Shown here piece after piece: positions 17,854-26,899 of a stretch of DNA of 64,000 nucleotides. Position numbers and translations under genes: made by a program. The notes beneath the pieces were generated by a model. The model had not been told where the DNA came from, did no database searches, and worked only from the letters and a program-made list of their open reading frames with translations. The stretch is from the NCBI RefSeq assembly GCF_022531965.1, contig NZ_CP092831.1, forward strand, positions 5,489,001 through 5,553,000, written 5' to 3'. This stretch comes from Paenibacillus peoriae. GTDB taxonomy: Bacteria > Bacillota > Bacilli > Paenibacillales > Paenibacillaceae. Position 1 is the first letter of the stretch. Each line of letters opens with the position of its first letter.

Positions 17854-19917
17854 TTACTCCAGTTCAACCCACTCGCCGAGCAACGTGTCCAGCTCAGCTT
17901 GCAGTCGCTCACGCGCGTCCCACAGCTCCGCCATGTGCATCGTGTCGCTGCTTGTGCCGAGCAGCTCCAGCTCGGCATCTGTCGCCGCCAATTCTGCTTC
18001 TTTGGCGGCAATCGCTCGCTCCAAGCGCTCGCTGGACACAGCGGGCGAGCGGGTTAGCTTCGCGGCCTTCGCTCCGGGTGCCCCCAAGCGACCTGCCGAC
18101 CCGGAGCGAGCACGGCTCGCATCGGCTCCGCTGGTCGCTCCTGCCCGCGCAGCCGTCCCCGCGCCATTGCTCGCTGCGCTAGAATGTACAGCTGTGCCCG
18201 AGCCTGAGCTGCCACCCGATGCGGCTCTGCTTGCAGATGTCGGGCGTGTCCCGGTATCCCCGTCGCTCTGTAAACAAGCGTTCTCCAGCTCACGCTTCTT
18301 CGCTCGGTACTCATCAAAGCTACCTAGATAAAAGGTCAGCTTTCCAGCCTCCAGCTCCCACACGCGCCCTACCAGCTTGTTCACAAAGTAGCGGTCATGT
18401 GAAATCGCCAGCACCGTTCCCGTGTAGGTGTCCAGCGCTTCCTCCAGCGCCTCGCGTGAGTCAATGTCCAGGTGGTTCGTCGGCTCATCCAGCACCAACA
18501 AATTTGGCTTTTTCATGACAAGCAACGCCAGCCGCAAGCGGGACCATTCGCCACCGGACAGCATGCTCACGGGTTTAAACACATCGGCACCGTAAAATAA
18601 ATACTTCGCTAGCAATCCGCGTGCCTCGCCTTCTTCCACCCCTGCTTCTTCCTTGAAGTAAGCAAGCACAGTCGCCCGGCTATTCCGTTCTCTCTCTTGC
18701 TGCGCCAAATATCCGTACTCTACGCGCGTGCCCCATTGGACCGTGCCTGCATCTACGCTTTCCTGACCAAGCAACAGCTTGAGCAGCGTCGTTTTACCTG
18801 CGCCGTTATCGCCCAACAAGGCTACCTTTTCACCGAATTCCAGGCTGCCCGTTGCCCCGCTTAATATCTGACGCTCTCCATAAGCTTTAACAATATCTTC
18901 AAACTGTAGCACTCGGCGACCGGAACGATCCTCCAGCTTTAAGTGAAATTCTGCCCCCTGTGGGTCCAGTACAGGTCGTTTCACCAGCTCCATACGCTCC
19001 AGTGCTTTACGAATGGAGGCTGCTTTTTTGAAAAACTTTTCGTTATCGCCGTTGCGACCCCACTCTTCAAAACGCCGAATGGCCTCTTTCATCTTTTTGA
19101 TTCGCTTTTGCTGTTCCTTATAATCTTCAAATTGCAGTAGCAATCGTTCTTCCTTTTCCTTAACGTAGCCGCTGTAGTTCGTATAATACGTAAACGCCTC
19201 GCCATCCTCAAGCTCAATCATTTTAACGGCGACCCGATCCAGAAAATAACGATCATGGGACACAACCACACACGCGCCTGTGTAGCCCTGCAAAAAATGT
19301 TCCAGCCATTCCAGCCCTTTCAAATCCAGATGGTTGGTCGGCTCATCCAGCAGCAGCAAATCCGGTCGTCCGATGAGCTGTGATGCCAGCGCTATTTTTG
19401 TTTTCTCTCCACCAGACAGCGAGCCGAAGCTGCGCGTATACATTCCTTTGGGAATACGCAGACCATCCGCTACCTGATCAATATTTGCATCCATTTCATA
19501 GCCGCCGTTGCGCTCAAACCGTTCCTGTAGGGAAGCATACGATTGCAGCAGCTTCTCCAGAAGACCCGTATCCGCTACCACAATCGGATCTGACATTTCC
19601 CGTTCCAGTGTGCTCATCTGATTGCGGCAATCCTTCAGCTCACGATAGGCGTAAGCCAGCGTTTCGTACACGGTGAAGCTCTCAAACTCCGCCGGAATTT
19701 GCGGTAAATAGCCGATTTTCGCATCCTTGGCGATGACGAGCTGCCCTTCATCCGGGCGGGACAAACGTGCGATCAGGCGTAATAGGGTGGTTTTACCGCT
19801 TCCGTTGCGGCCGATGAGTCCCACCTTTTCTCCCATATGGATATCAAACGATGCACCATCCAAAATCAGATTGGCAGCGTGGTATTTTTTCAATTGTTGA
19901 CCGTTAACTATATACAT
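17854..19917 (-). CDS. ABC-F family ATPase (ribosome-associated, possible antibiotic resistance)
   Basis: 687 residues with two ATPase domains in one chain and no membrane helices. Walker A motifs are GRNGSGKTT (about residue 36) and GDNGAGKTT (about 373); signatures are LSGGEKTK and LSGGEWSR; Walker B motifs are LLLLDEPTNHLDL and LLVLDEPTNHLDI. The linker between domains is rich in Lys/Arg/Glu, as in ABC-F proteins that enter the ribosomal E site. The C-terminus has a Gly/Ser/Ala/Arg-rich stretch (about residues 555-625) followed by a coiled coil. Some ABC-F proteins protect ribosomes from pleuromutilins, lincosamides and streptogramins A. The leader ORF and terminator upstream fit such a drug-induced gene, but the subgroup is not proven. 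Confidence 0.85.
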   Translation of the reverse strand: MYIVNGQQLKKYHAANLILDGASFDIHMGEKVGLIGRNGSGKTTLLRLIARLSRPDEGQLVIAKDAKIGYLPQIPAEFESFTVYETLAYAYRELKDCRNQMSTLEREMSDPIVVADTGLLEKLLQSYASLQERFERNGGYEMDANIDQVADGLRIPKGMYTRSFGSLSGGEKTKIALASQLIGRPDLLLLDEPTNHLDLKGLEWLEHFLQGYTGACVVVSHDRYFLDRVAVKMIELEDGEAFTYYTNYSGYVKEKEERLLLQFEDYKEQQKRIKKMKEAIRRFEEWGRNGDNEKFFKKAASIRKALERMELVKRPVLDPQGAEFHLKLEDRSGRRVLQFEDIVKAYGERQILSGATGSLEFGEKVALLGDNGAGKTTLLKLLLGQESVDAGTVQWGTRVEYGYLAQQERERNSRATVLAYFKEEAGVEEGEARGLLAKYLFYGADVFKPVSMLSGGEWSRLRLALLVMKKPNLLVLDEPTNHLDIDSREALEEALDTYTGTVLAISHDRYFVNKLVGRVWELEAGKLTFYLGSFDEYRAKKRELENACLQSDGDTGTRPTSASRAASGGSSGSGTAVHSSAASNGAGTAARAGATSGADASRARSGSAGRLGAPGAKAAKLTRSPAVSSERLERAIAAKEAELAATDAELELLGTSSDTMHMAELWDARERLQAELDTLLGEWVELE

Positions 19918-19947
19918 GTTCAGGCTCTCCTTTATTTAGGAAGACCC

Positions 19948-19959
19948 TTACCCGGGTAA
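19948..19959. repeat. 12-base perfect palindrome before the ABC-F ribosome binding site
   Basis: TTACCCGGGTAA lies between the attenuator and the Shine-Dalgarno (AAAGGAGAG). It may form part of the leader RNA structure. Confidence 0.4.
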
Positions 19960-19961
19960 CA

Positions 19962-19996
19962 CAAAAAGAGCCGCAGGAGCAACCCCGCGACTCTTC
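19962..19996 (-). terminator. Attenuator-like terminator upstream of the ABC-F start
   Basis: On the minus strand AAGAGTCGC pairs with GCGGCTCTT and is followed by TTTTTG. It lies after the leader ORF stop (20021) and before the ABC-F start (19917), so basal transcription should end here unless antitermination occurs. Confidence 0.75.
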
Positions 19997-20020
19997 GGAA
20001 GATACAGCAATCCGTTCGAG

Positions 20021-20164
20021 TTAAGGTAGGCGTCTTCTCGCGATGTTTACAACCATATGATTAAAATTGGACAGACTTCTCCCGTTGTATGGAAAAGCAT
20101 GAACAATGCCAGCCATAGCAATCGGCAGCTGGCTAATACGGTTGTTCAGCATCTCGTGATTCAC
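20021..20164 (-). CDS. Putative 47-residue regulatory leader peptide
   Basis: Reading frame starting GTG at 20164 with a very strong GGAGGTGAG Shine-Dalgarno 8-9 bases upstream, ending TAA at 20021. The peptide begins MNHEMLNNRISQLPIAMAG and ends NIARRRLP. It lies directly before an intrinsic terminator and the ABC-F gene. Drug-induced ribosome stalling on such leaders is known to relieve attenuation of ABC-F and other resistance genes. The use as a stall leader is inferred from the arrangement; no homologue is recognised. Confidence 0.6.
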   Translation of the reverse strand: MNHEMLNNRISQLPIAMAGIVHAFPYNGRSLSNFNHMVVNIARRRLP

Positions 20165-20244
20165 CTACCTCACCTCCTTCTTCATAATTGTGTGTAGTAT
20201 AACATGTTTGCTCGTATTATAAAAGAGGGCGATGGTTCAGCGAA

Positions 20245-21423
20245 CTATGAAACAGAGTGGTGCCCTCTGACAGCCTGCGATGTCCCGGCTCTGGTAATGG
20301 AAAATACGCCGCAGACAAAAGCAACAATCACAAATGCCCCACCCACCCAAGCGTTCGTGGCAACAGATTCACTATTCTCAATTACTACGCCTCCCAAGGC
20401 AGAACCCAGAGCGATCCCGACCTGGAGTGCGGAGAAATTAAAGCTTTGCTGAATACTACCCGATTCGGGCGCATTTTCAATAAGATAGCTTTGCATCGGG
20501 GGCGACAAGGCCCAACTCAGTATGCCCCAGATGATCAATAGTGGCGCAAATACATAAACCGAGTGGATTGAGAGTGGCAGCAGGAACATCACGGCGATAA
20601 ACACGCCTACGACGACTAGAATACTTTTCGCTGTGCCGAACCGATCTGCCAAAGAACCGCCAATAAAACCACCGCTCACTGCCGCCAGCCCAAAGACAAA
20701 ATAGGCCACACTAACCCACGAAGCATTTAAACCCATCATATTTTCTAAAAACGGAGTGAAATACGCATATAGCGTGTAGTGGCCCGCCAGTGTCAGCGTG
20801 GTCACCAGATGAGCACTGATGACTTTAACATTTTTTAAGGATTTCAATTGATCACGCATAGGCACAACATGTTCCGTCGGAATCCGTTCCATAAACAAGT
20901 TGATAACGATCATAGCAACGACCGTCAACAAGGCAATAATCAGGAAAAGCACCCGCCAGCCAAACGCATTTCCAATCAGCACCCCGGCTGGAATACCAAG
21001 CACGATGGAGGAGCTAACCCCCATGGAGATGACACCGAGGACACGGGCCTGATAAGCCTTGGACACCACTTTGACTGCAATGGTCAGTGACAATGTCACG
21101 ATCAGCGACCCGCTTGCAGCGGTAATGATACGGGATACAAACAAGACTGCATAATTCGGACTCCAGAAGGCCAGCAGACTTCCCAGAATAAAGATAAACA
21201 TCGACCACAGGTACAGTCGTTTTCGTTCGATTTTGGCGGTCAACGCCAACAAAGTTGGCCCAGCAATAGCGTACACGAGCGCATAGATCATGATAAGCTG
21301 TCCTGCCGTGCTTACGGAGACATTCAAATCCTGTGCAATTTGGGGCAGCACGCCACCGATAATCAGCTCCACCAACCCCACCGTAAAGGTCGCAATCGTT
21401 AAAATAACTACTTTGAAGTTCAT
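20245..21423 (-). CDS. MFS drug-efflux-type transporter (DHA1 family)
   Basis: About 392 residues with twelve predicted membrane helices. The first segment reads MNFKVVILTIATFTVGLVE, and the motif A-like loop GGSLADRFGTAKS and motif C region (GIPAGVLIG) are typical of 12-helix drug:proton antiporters of the AraJ/YbcL/YdhP group. ATG 21423 is chosen over an in-frame upstream ATG (21486) because AAAGGAG lies just before it and because the upstream extension would cross the promoter palindrome. The exported substrate is unknown. It is monocistronic between the ABC-F unit and the mannan locus. Confidence 0.85.
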   Translation of the reverse strand: MNFKVVILTIATFTVGLVELIIGGVLPQIAQDLNVSVSTAGQLIMIYALVYAIAGPTLLALTAKIERKRLYLWSMFIFILGSLLAFWSPNYAVLFVSRIITAASGSLIVTLSLTIAVKVVSKAYQARVLGVISMGVSSSIVLGIPAGVLIGNAFGWRVLFLIIALLTVVAMIVINLFMERIPTEHVVPMRDQLKSLKNVKVISAHLVTTLTLAGHYTLYAYFTPFLENMMGLNASWVSVAYFVFGLAAVSGGFIGGSLADRFGTAKSILVVVGVFIAVMFLLPLSIHSVYVFAPLLIIWGILSWALSPPMQSYLIENAPESGSIQQSFNFSALQVGIALGSALGGVVIENSESVATNAWVGGAFVIVAFVCGVFSITRAGTSQAVRGHHSVS

Positions 21424-21454
21424 TACATTAGCTCCTTTGCTGTCATGTAAATTC

Positions 21455-21484
21455 CCTCGTATTACGCAAAAAAATCCTGACCAC
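21455..21484 (-). promoter_or_regulatory. Candidate promoter of the MFS gene
   Basis: On the minus strand TTGTGG and TAATAC are separated by 16 bases, about 35 bases before the MFS start. The -35 box touches the palindrome centred at 21498. Confidence 0.45.
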
Positions 21485-21524
21485 AAGAAATGTACAAGAC
21501 GTACACTTTTTGTAATCAGGATTT
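21472..21524. promoter_or_regulatory. Nested palindromic operator candidate
   Basis: Outer arms AAATCCTGA (21472-21480) and TCAGGATTT (21516-21524) and an inner inverted repeat TGTACAAGACGTACA (21491-21505) share the same centre, base 21498. The spacers between them are also partly symmetric. This is unusually extended dyad symmetry immediately upstream of the MFS promoter, consistent with a repressor site. No regulator gene is adjacent. Confidence 0.55.
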
Positions 21525-21649
21525 ATCGGTTCCTGGTAGAGACCCTCAAACCATATTATTGAGGTTATACAAATGGGGCATTCATTTATTACGCATTCAC
21601 GAAGGTTATAGCTATTACTATAAAGGAGCCTGTGGCTAAGTTCAACCCC

Positions 21650-22609
21650 CTACAGCCGCAAAAATTCACTCATGGCACGATCCGACAGATAAGGTAGATA
21701 CTCATGACCGTATTCGTGATACAGGAGTATTTCCTTGTCTGATACGATTTTATTGTACACCGCAAACTGCGTGGAGGGTGGACAAATGATATCCGACAGC
21801 CCTGTCACAAACAACACACGACCACGAATACGATCTGCCAAATGTTGAATGTCGATGTAGCCTAATCGGTAAAACAGCTCCTCCTCGTGCACATGGTTCG
21901 GATCAAACCAACGAAAATAATAAACCAGTTCTTCATATGCGGATGTAGTAGCATCCAGCGCCCAGGCTCTTTTATAGTCCGACAGGAACGGATATACCGG
22001 GACCGCCACACGGACACGCGGCTCCAATGCAGCGCAGGCAACCGTTAGTGCCCCGCCTTGGGAGCAGCCAAATGCACCGATCCGTTCAGGGTCGACCTGC
22101 TCCATAGACATTAGAATGCGCACCGCCTGTACCGTATCCAAAAATACATTGCGGTAATACAACCGATCCGGGTCCGGGTCGTCAATCCCTCGAATGATAT
22201 GGCCGCGCACCGTCGTTCCTTGAACCTGCAAATTGTCCTCGGACAGCCCTCCTTGCCCCCGGCAATCCATAGCCAGCACGGTGAATCCGTGTGCCGCGTA
22301 GCTTACCTTGTCGAACCAATCACCACTGTCGCAGGAATATCCATGAAACATGGCCAAAGCTGGACCTTGTTCCGTAAGATGCTTGGGACGAGCCAGCTTC
22401 CCATGAATCTTTGCTCCGCCCACTCCGGTAAAATATAGATGGTAACACTCCACCAGCGGAGAGACAAAATCAGCAGGCTCCAGTGTATATTTCAGTGGCT
22501 GCTGCTCCAGCTCCAGTAGCGCCCGTTCCCAGTATGCATCAAAATCAGGAGGCTTTGGGCTGCTCCCCATGTACGACTGCAATTGCTGTAAAGACATATC
22601 CTCCGGCAT
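21650..22609 (-). CDS. CE7 acetyl-esterase (acetylxylan esterase / cephalosporin-C deacetylase type)
   Basis: 319-residue alpha/beta hydrolase of carbohydrate esterase family 7. The RGQ motif is visible in MDCRGQGGLSE, and the nucleophile serine sits in CSQGG. The Asp of the triad is in LSDIICPPS and the His in EYGHEYLP. No signal peptide is present, so it is cytoplasmic and removes acetyl groups from imported oligosaccharides. It follows the GH130 gene by 19 bases as the last gene of the operon, which fits acetylated glucomannan as the substrate. Confidence 0.9.
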   Translation of the reverse strand: MPEDMSLQQLQSYMGSSPKPPDFDAYWERALLELEQQPLKYTLEPADFVSPLVECYHLYFTGVGGAKIHGKLARPKHLTEQGPALAMFHGYSCDSGDWFDKVSYAAHGFTVLAMDCRGQGGLSEDNLQVQGTTVRGHIIRGIDDPDPDRLYYRNVFLDTVQAVRILMSMEQVDPERIGAFGCSQGGALTVACAALEPRVRVAVPVYPFLSDYKRAWALDATTSAYEELVYYFRWFDPNHVHEEELFYRLGYIDIQHLADRIRGRVLFVTGLSDIICPPSTQFAVYNKIVSDKEILLYHEYGHEYLPYLSDRAMSEFLRL

Positions 22610-22628
22610 TCACGTTCCCTCCTACATG

Positions 22629-23678
22629 CTACATCCGGCCAGACTCACGGTCGTCTCCGACCACTTCATCCGTTGCGATGACATACTTCATAATGTCGGA
22701 CACTGTCGTGTATGCGATACCTACATACGTATCAGCGGCTCCATAATAAATTGCGATTCTTCCAGTGTCCGCATCATGCAGCGTAGCACACGGGAACACC
22801 ACATTCGGCACAAAGCCCCGCTCCTCGTACCATTCCTCCGGGGTCAGCACGAAGTTGGAGGAACGATATTTAACCTTAGATGGATCATCCAGATCAAGAA
22901 CGGCAACCCCCATGCTGTATACTAGCCCATTGCACGTGCCTGTCACCCCGTGGTAAAACATCAGCCAGCCCTCGGTCGTCTCAATCGGTGCCGGTCCGCC
23001 GCCAATTTTTACCGATTGCCACCAGCCCTGTCCGCCCTTACTCATGACATGACGGTGCTTGCCCCAATAGACCAAGTCAGGACTTTCACTCAGAAAAATG
23101 TCGCCAAACGGTGTATGTCCACTGTCACTCGGACGGGATAGCAACATAAAGTTTCCGTTTAGCTTGCGGGGCAACAGCACACCATTACGATTAAACGGCA
23201 AGAATGGATTTTCCAATCGTACAAAACTTTTAAAATCCTTTGTTTGGGCTATCCCCAACGCTGCACCGTAAAAATCTGTACACCAGATGATATAATACGT
23301 ATCCTCCACGCGGACCAGACGCGGATCGTAAGCATAATTAGGTTGGTAATCGTTCCCTTCCTCATCAACCAAATGCAACCGTTCTGTCTCAATGTCCCAA
23401 GCCAACCCGTCGTCACTCCAGCCTAGATGCAAATGCGGACGTCCGTTAATTGTTTCAGCCCGGAATACCCCTACAAACCGTCCCTCATACGGAGCTACTG
23501 CACTGTTGAAAATACGGGCAATGCCCGGCACCGGATTCCGCCCAATGACCGGATTCTCAGTATGTCTCCATACCGGAGCCTCACTGCCCTCAGGCTTATC
23601 CTGCCACGGCATTTTCGGCAGACTCTCTCCCAAAATTCGCATGCTATTTACTCCCAAATCCACATTCAATTTATTCAT
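22629..23678 (-). CDS. GH130 beta-1,4-mannooligosaccharide phosphorylase (GH130_2-like)
   Basis: 349 residues with a five-bladed propeller sequence pattern of glycoside hydrolase family 130. It includes NPVIGRNPVPGIARIFNSAV near the N-terminus, YDPRLVRVEDTYYI with the likely general-acid Asp, and GGGPAPIETTEGWLMFYHGV. Members phosphorolyse beta-1,4-mannooligosaccharides to mannose-1-phosphate plus a shorter chain. It is cytoplasmic, with no signal peptide. ATG 23678 has GAGAGGAG upstream. Subfamily 2 is preferred by length and motif style; a related hydrolytic or GlcNAc-linked activity cannot be excluded without alignment. Confidence 0.85.
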   Translation of the reverse strand: MNKLNVDLGVNSMRILGESLPKMPWQDKPEGSEAPVWRHTENPVIGRNPVPGIARIFNSAVAPYEGRFVGVFRAETINGRPHLHLGWSDDGLAWDIETERLHLVDEEGNDYQPNYAYDPRLVRVEDTYYIIWCTDFYGAALGIAQTKDFKSFVRLENPFLPFNRNGVLLPRKLNGNFMLLSRPSDSGHTPFGDIFLSESPDLVYWGKHRHVMSKGGQGWWQSVKIGGGPAPIETTEGWLMFYHGVTGTCNGLVYSMGVAVLDLDDPSKVKYRSSNFVLTPEEWYEERGFVPNVVFPCATLHDADTGRIAIYYGAADTYVGIAYTTVSDIMKYVIATDEVVGDDRESGRM

Positions 23679-23737
23679 ACGTATATTCTCCTCTCACCGA
23701 GATATTTGATCTCATCTTTTTTTATTTCGTCGTTATT

Positions 23738-24571
23738 CTATTTCACCGAACCCTGAGCGAATCCGTTATAGATATATTTTTGTAAGGATAAAAAGGCAAT
23801 CAACGTCGGAATAATGGCAATGATAATGCCCGCGCTAATGACTTCCCATTGTGATCCATAGGGTCCTTTAAACTTGAACAGCGCCGTCGATATGACCTGA
23901 AGGCTTGTTTTGGGCATATACAGGAACGGGGTGTAAAAGTCGTTGTAAATATTAACGCCCTTGATAATGATCACCGTCACAATGGCAGGCTTCAGCAGGG
24001 GCAAGATAATCCGCCAGTAGATCGTCAGATAGGAGGCCCCATCCAGCATGGCCGATTCATCCAGCGCCACCGCAATGGAATCCAGAAATTGCAGAAAAAT
24101 ATACACCGCAATAATATCCGTTCCCAAATACAGCAAGATCGCCGCCCAAGGCGTGTTAAACAGCTCCAGCTTGTTGATAATTTGAAATGTCGATACCTGT
24201 GTCGTTACCCCCGGAATGAGGGTCGCGAGCAGGAACGCACCTAGCATAAGACTTTTGCCCTTAAATTTAAAACGGTTCAAAATGTACGCAATCATGGAAC
24301 CGGTCAACGTGGCTCCGATGATCGAAATCAACAGGATAAAAGCTGTGTTCACAAATCCGGTCAGCATATTTCCGTTAATAAAGGCTTTGGTATAGTTAGC
24401 CCAATTCAGCCAGTTCACGGGGGGAGTCAGAGGACTGGTTGCCGCATATTCAGTCTTCGTCTTCAAAGATGCAAACAAAATTACGACAATCGGTAGCAGT
24501 GCAATGAACGCACCTAGTAGTAGCGCCGCATACTTGATGCTGCTAGCCAGTATTCTTTTCAGCTTATACAT
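23738..24571 (-). CDS. Sugar ABC transporter permease (MalG type), mannan locus
   Basis: 277-residue CUT1 permease with six predicted helices, an EAA loop (DESAMLDGASYLTIYWRIILP) and the terminal GFAQGSVK. It is two bases from the upstream permease stop and 59 bases from the GH130 gene. It would import mannooligosaccharides together with its MalF-type partner and the lipoprotein at 25526-26845. No ATPase is encoded in the locus. Confidence 0.9.
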   Translation of the reverse strand: MYKLKRILASSIKYAALLLGAFIALLPIVVILFASLKTKTEYAATSPLTPPVNWLNWANYTKAFINGNMLTGFVNTAFILLISIIGATLTGSMIAYILNRFKFKGKSLMLGAFLLATLIPGVTTQVSTFQIINKLELFNTPWAAILLYLGTDIIAVYIFLQFLDSIAVALDESAMLDGASYLTIYWRIILPLLKPAIVTVIIIKGVNIYNDFYTPFLYMPKTSLQVISTALFKFKGPYGSQWEVISAGIIIAIIPTLIAFLSLQKYIYNGFAQGSVK

Positions 24572-24573
24572 GA

Positions 24574-25458
24574 TTAGTCCTCCTCTCCCCGAATTAGCAA
24601 CCGTTGAAGCAGCGTAACAGCGATTACGATCAGCAGCAGAATAACCGCCATCGCCGAGGCCAAACCGACCTTGCTGTATTTGAATGCCACATCAAGCGTT
24701 TGAATGACGAATGTTTCGCTACCATTGGAGCCACCGGTCATAATATACGGAATATCGAATGCACTGACCGCACCGCTAATGGCCAAGATGAGGTTCAACT
24801 GCAAAATCCGCTTGATGCTCGGCAAAATAATTGAGCGGAACTGATGCCAGCGGTTGGCCCCATCGATATCGGCTGCTTCATACAGATCACTGGATATGGA
24901 AGAAATCGCACCTAGAAATACAATAAAGTTAAAGCCCATGTATCTCCAGATCGACGTGCCCGCCAGTGAAATATTGATAATCTCCGGGTTGCCCAGCCAC
25001 AGCTTGACATACGAACCCAGCCCCACTGCCTGAAGCAGTGTATCGAGCGTGCCGTCTGGCTTAAAAAAGAATAGAAAAATAAAACCAATGGCCACCCCGT
25101 TCATCAGGGAAGGAAAAAACAAAACGCCTTTAAAGAAATTTTTAAACCAGGTCTGAAAGCTGAGAATGCTTGCAAAATAAAGGGCCAGACCCATCTGTAC
25201 AAACGTGGCTACAAAGTAATACAGACTGACCTTAAACACCGAGAAATACTCGGGATCGGTAAAGATTTTGATATAGTTTTCAAAACCCACATATTCCAGA
25301 CGCTTACTATAGCCGTTCCAGTCCGAAAAGCTGTACTTAAACATATTGATCACTGGCAAGTACGCAAAAGTGATCAGCAGCGCTAGCGGAATAAATGAAA
25401 AGGCAACAATAATCGCCAATCTTTGTTTGGAGTAGCTGAGATTCGAAAATTTTAACAT
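24574..25458 (-). CDS. Sugar ABC transporter permease (MalF type), mannan locus
   Basis: 294-residue permease with an N-terminal helix, then LPVINMFKYSFSDWNGYSK, an EAA loop (YEAADIDGANRWHQFRSIILP) and the MTGGSNGSET segment typical of the UgpA/MalF side. It lies 67 bases downstream of the binding-protein gene and forms the core of the importer. Confidence 0.9.
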   Translation of the reverse strand: MLKFSNLSYSKQRLAIIVAFSFIPLALLITFAYLPVINMFKYSFSDWNGYSKRLEYVGFENYIKIFTDPEYFSVFKVSLYYFVATFVQMGLALYFASILSFQTWFKNFFKGVLFFPSLMNGVAIGFIFLFFFKPDGTLDTLLQAVGLGSYVKLWLGNPEIINISLAGTSIWRYMGFNFIVFLGAISSISSDLYEAADIDGANRWHQFRSIILPSIKRILQLNLILAISGAVSAFDIPYIMTGGSNGSETFVIQTLDVAFKYSKVGLASAMAVILLLIVIAVTLLQRLLIRGEED

Positions 25459-25525
25459 GCTGCACCTCCTGGCTATCCGTCCATCGACTGCTACGTCGAT
25501 CCTTTCTTTTCGTCAGTTCAGATGG

Positions 25526-26845
25526 CTATTTTGCTTCCTTAGCAGCCACTTCAGCACGCGCCTTCACCCATGCATCGTTCAGATCTTTCATAATGGCGTC
25601 ATACGATTCCGGGCGGTTACCCACCGCTGCCTCAATAATGCGTTTCTTGAAATCAGGCTGCCACAAACCAATTTCGCCCATTTTGTCGATTTTATCAACA
25701 ATTCCTTCCTGTCCTTTTGGAGATGGAGTAAGTGTTTCAAAAACGACCCCCTGATCTTCGTATTGCTTCAAAATGCTAGGCATTGGAGCACCCTTCAGCG
25801 GACTAATACTGCCTGCCTGCTCTACAGCATAGTTGGACTTTTCGGTAAACCAATCCACCCAGGCACGGGCCGCTGGTTTATTTTCACTGTTTACGTTAAT
25901 ACCGAGGTTAAAGTCACCAGCCAGCGGCACAAGTACCTTGGAGGCATTCGTCGGGAAAGGCATAAAACCGATATCATCCTTGTTAGGAGCTGTGCTTTTG
26001 ATCTGGTCAATTGCCCAAGAGCCAAGCACCATCGTACCGATTTTGCCTTGAGCAAGATCTGCCTTGGAGGTCTCCCAATCCGTAGTCGTTGGATCTTTTT
26101 CAATCAGGCCTTTTTTAGCTGCATCGTATAGGACCTTATACAGTTCATAGTGAGGCTGGCCCTTTGTGAAATTGTCATCTGTATTCGGTTGTGTGACATT
26201 CACGTATTCCTTTGTACCCGCCAATGTTGCCAGACTAGACTCCCACTGGGTCAGTGCCCAACCAGAGGCATAGTTCGTAAACAGCGGCACTGCCTTGGTT
26301 TTGTCCTTAATCTGCTGTAACGCTGTCAGGAATTGGTCCGGTGTTTTGGGAAGCTGCGTGATTCCTGCGTCCTTGAACACCTTTTTGTTATAAATCACAC
26401 CAGAGTAAACCATCGCAATCGGAATACCGTAGCTGTTATGATCCACCGTACGTTCTTCAATGCCGGTATACTTGTTTTTCATCTCCTCATAAGTACCCAG
26501 TGGTTCGAAAAAATTGGGCAGCTCTTCAACTGGAATACTGCCAGGGATCAGCAAAACATCCCCGTAATCCCTGGTCCCCATCCGAATTTTAATTTGACCA
26601 TCATAATCGGCCAATGCCTGGAAATTGACCTTCACGTTCGGATAAAGCTTGTTAAATTCCTTAGCGTAGTCCTGAAATACCGTATCCACAATATCTGTCC
26701 GCTGTGTGATAACCGTAATTTCACCTTCCACGGCCTTTGGATCAGAGCTGGCAGCTGGCTCATCCTTCTTTGAGGTACAGCCAGTAAACAGCCCAGCTAA
26801 CAAAACCACAGATAGTAATGACATCAAAACCTTGGACAACTTCAT
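25526..26845 (-). CDS. Oligosaccharide-binding lipoprotein, mannan locus
   Basis: 439-residue family 1 solute-binding protein. The signal peptide ends in the lipobox LFTGC (Cys23). Typical stretches are GIPIAMVYSGVIYNKKVF and GTMVLGSWAIDQIK. ATG 26845 is preceded by CAGGAGGAG. First gene of the operon importer-GH130-CE7; ligand inferred from the neighbours to be beta-1,4-manno- or glucomanno-oligosaccharides. The promoter carries a cre-like site and an operator for the local LacI regulator. Confidence 0.9.
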   Translation of the reverse strand: MKLSKVLMSLLSVVLLAGLFTGCTSKKDEPAASSDPKAVEGEITVITQRTDIVDTVFQDYAKEFNKLYPNVKVNFQALADYDGQIKIRMGTRDYGDVLLIPGSIPVEELPNFFEPLGTYEEMKNKYTGIEERTVDHNSYGIPIAMVYSGVIYNKKVFKDAGITQLPKTPDQFLTALQQIKDKTKAVPLFTNYASGWALTQWESSLATLAGTKEYVNVTQPNTDDNFTKGQPHYELYKVLYDAAKKGLIEKDPTTTDWETSKADLAQGKIGTMVLGSWAIDQIKSTAPNKDDIGFMPFPTNASKVLVPLAGDFNLGINVNSENKPAARAWVDWFTEKSNYAVEQAGSISPLKGAPMPSILKQYEDQGVVFETLTPSPKGQEGIVDKIDKMGEIGLWQPDFKKRIIEAAVGNRPESYDAIMKDLNDAWVKARAEVAAKEAK

Positions 26846-26874
26846 GAGACGACTCCTCCTGTTGTTTTTTAATA

Positions 26875-26893
26875 AGGTTATCGTTAAAGTAAC
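26875..26893 (-). promoter_or_regulatory. Putative LacI-family operator, importer side
   Basis: AGGTTATCGTTAAAGTAAC lies just downstream of the importer's -10 box. It is the mirror image of the site on the epimerase side (27036-27050), sharing the core TTATCGTTAA. Repressor binding here would block transcription start. Confidence 0.65.
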
Positions 26894-26899
26894 AAAATC

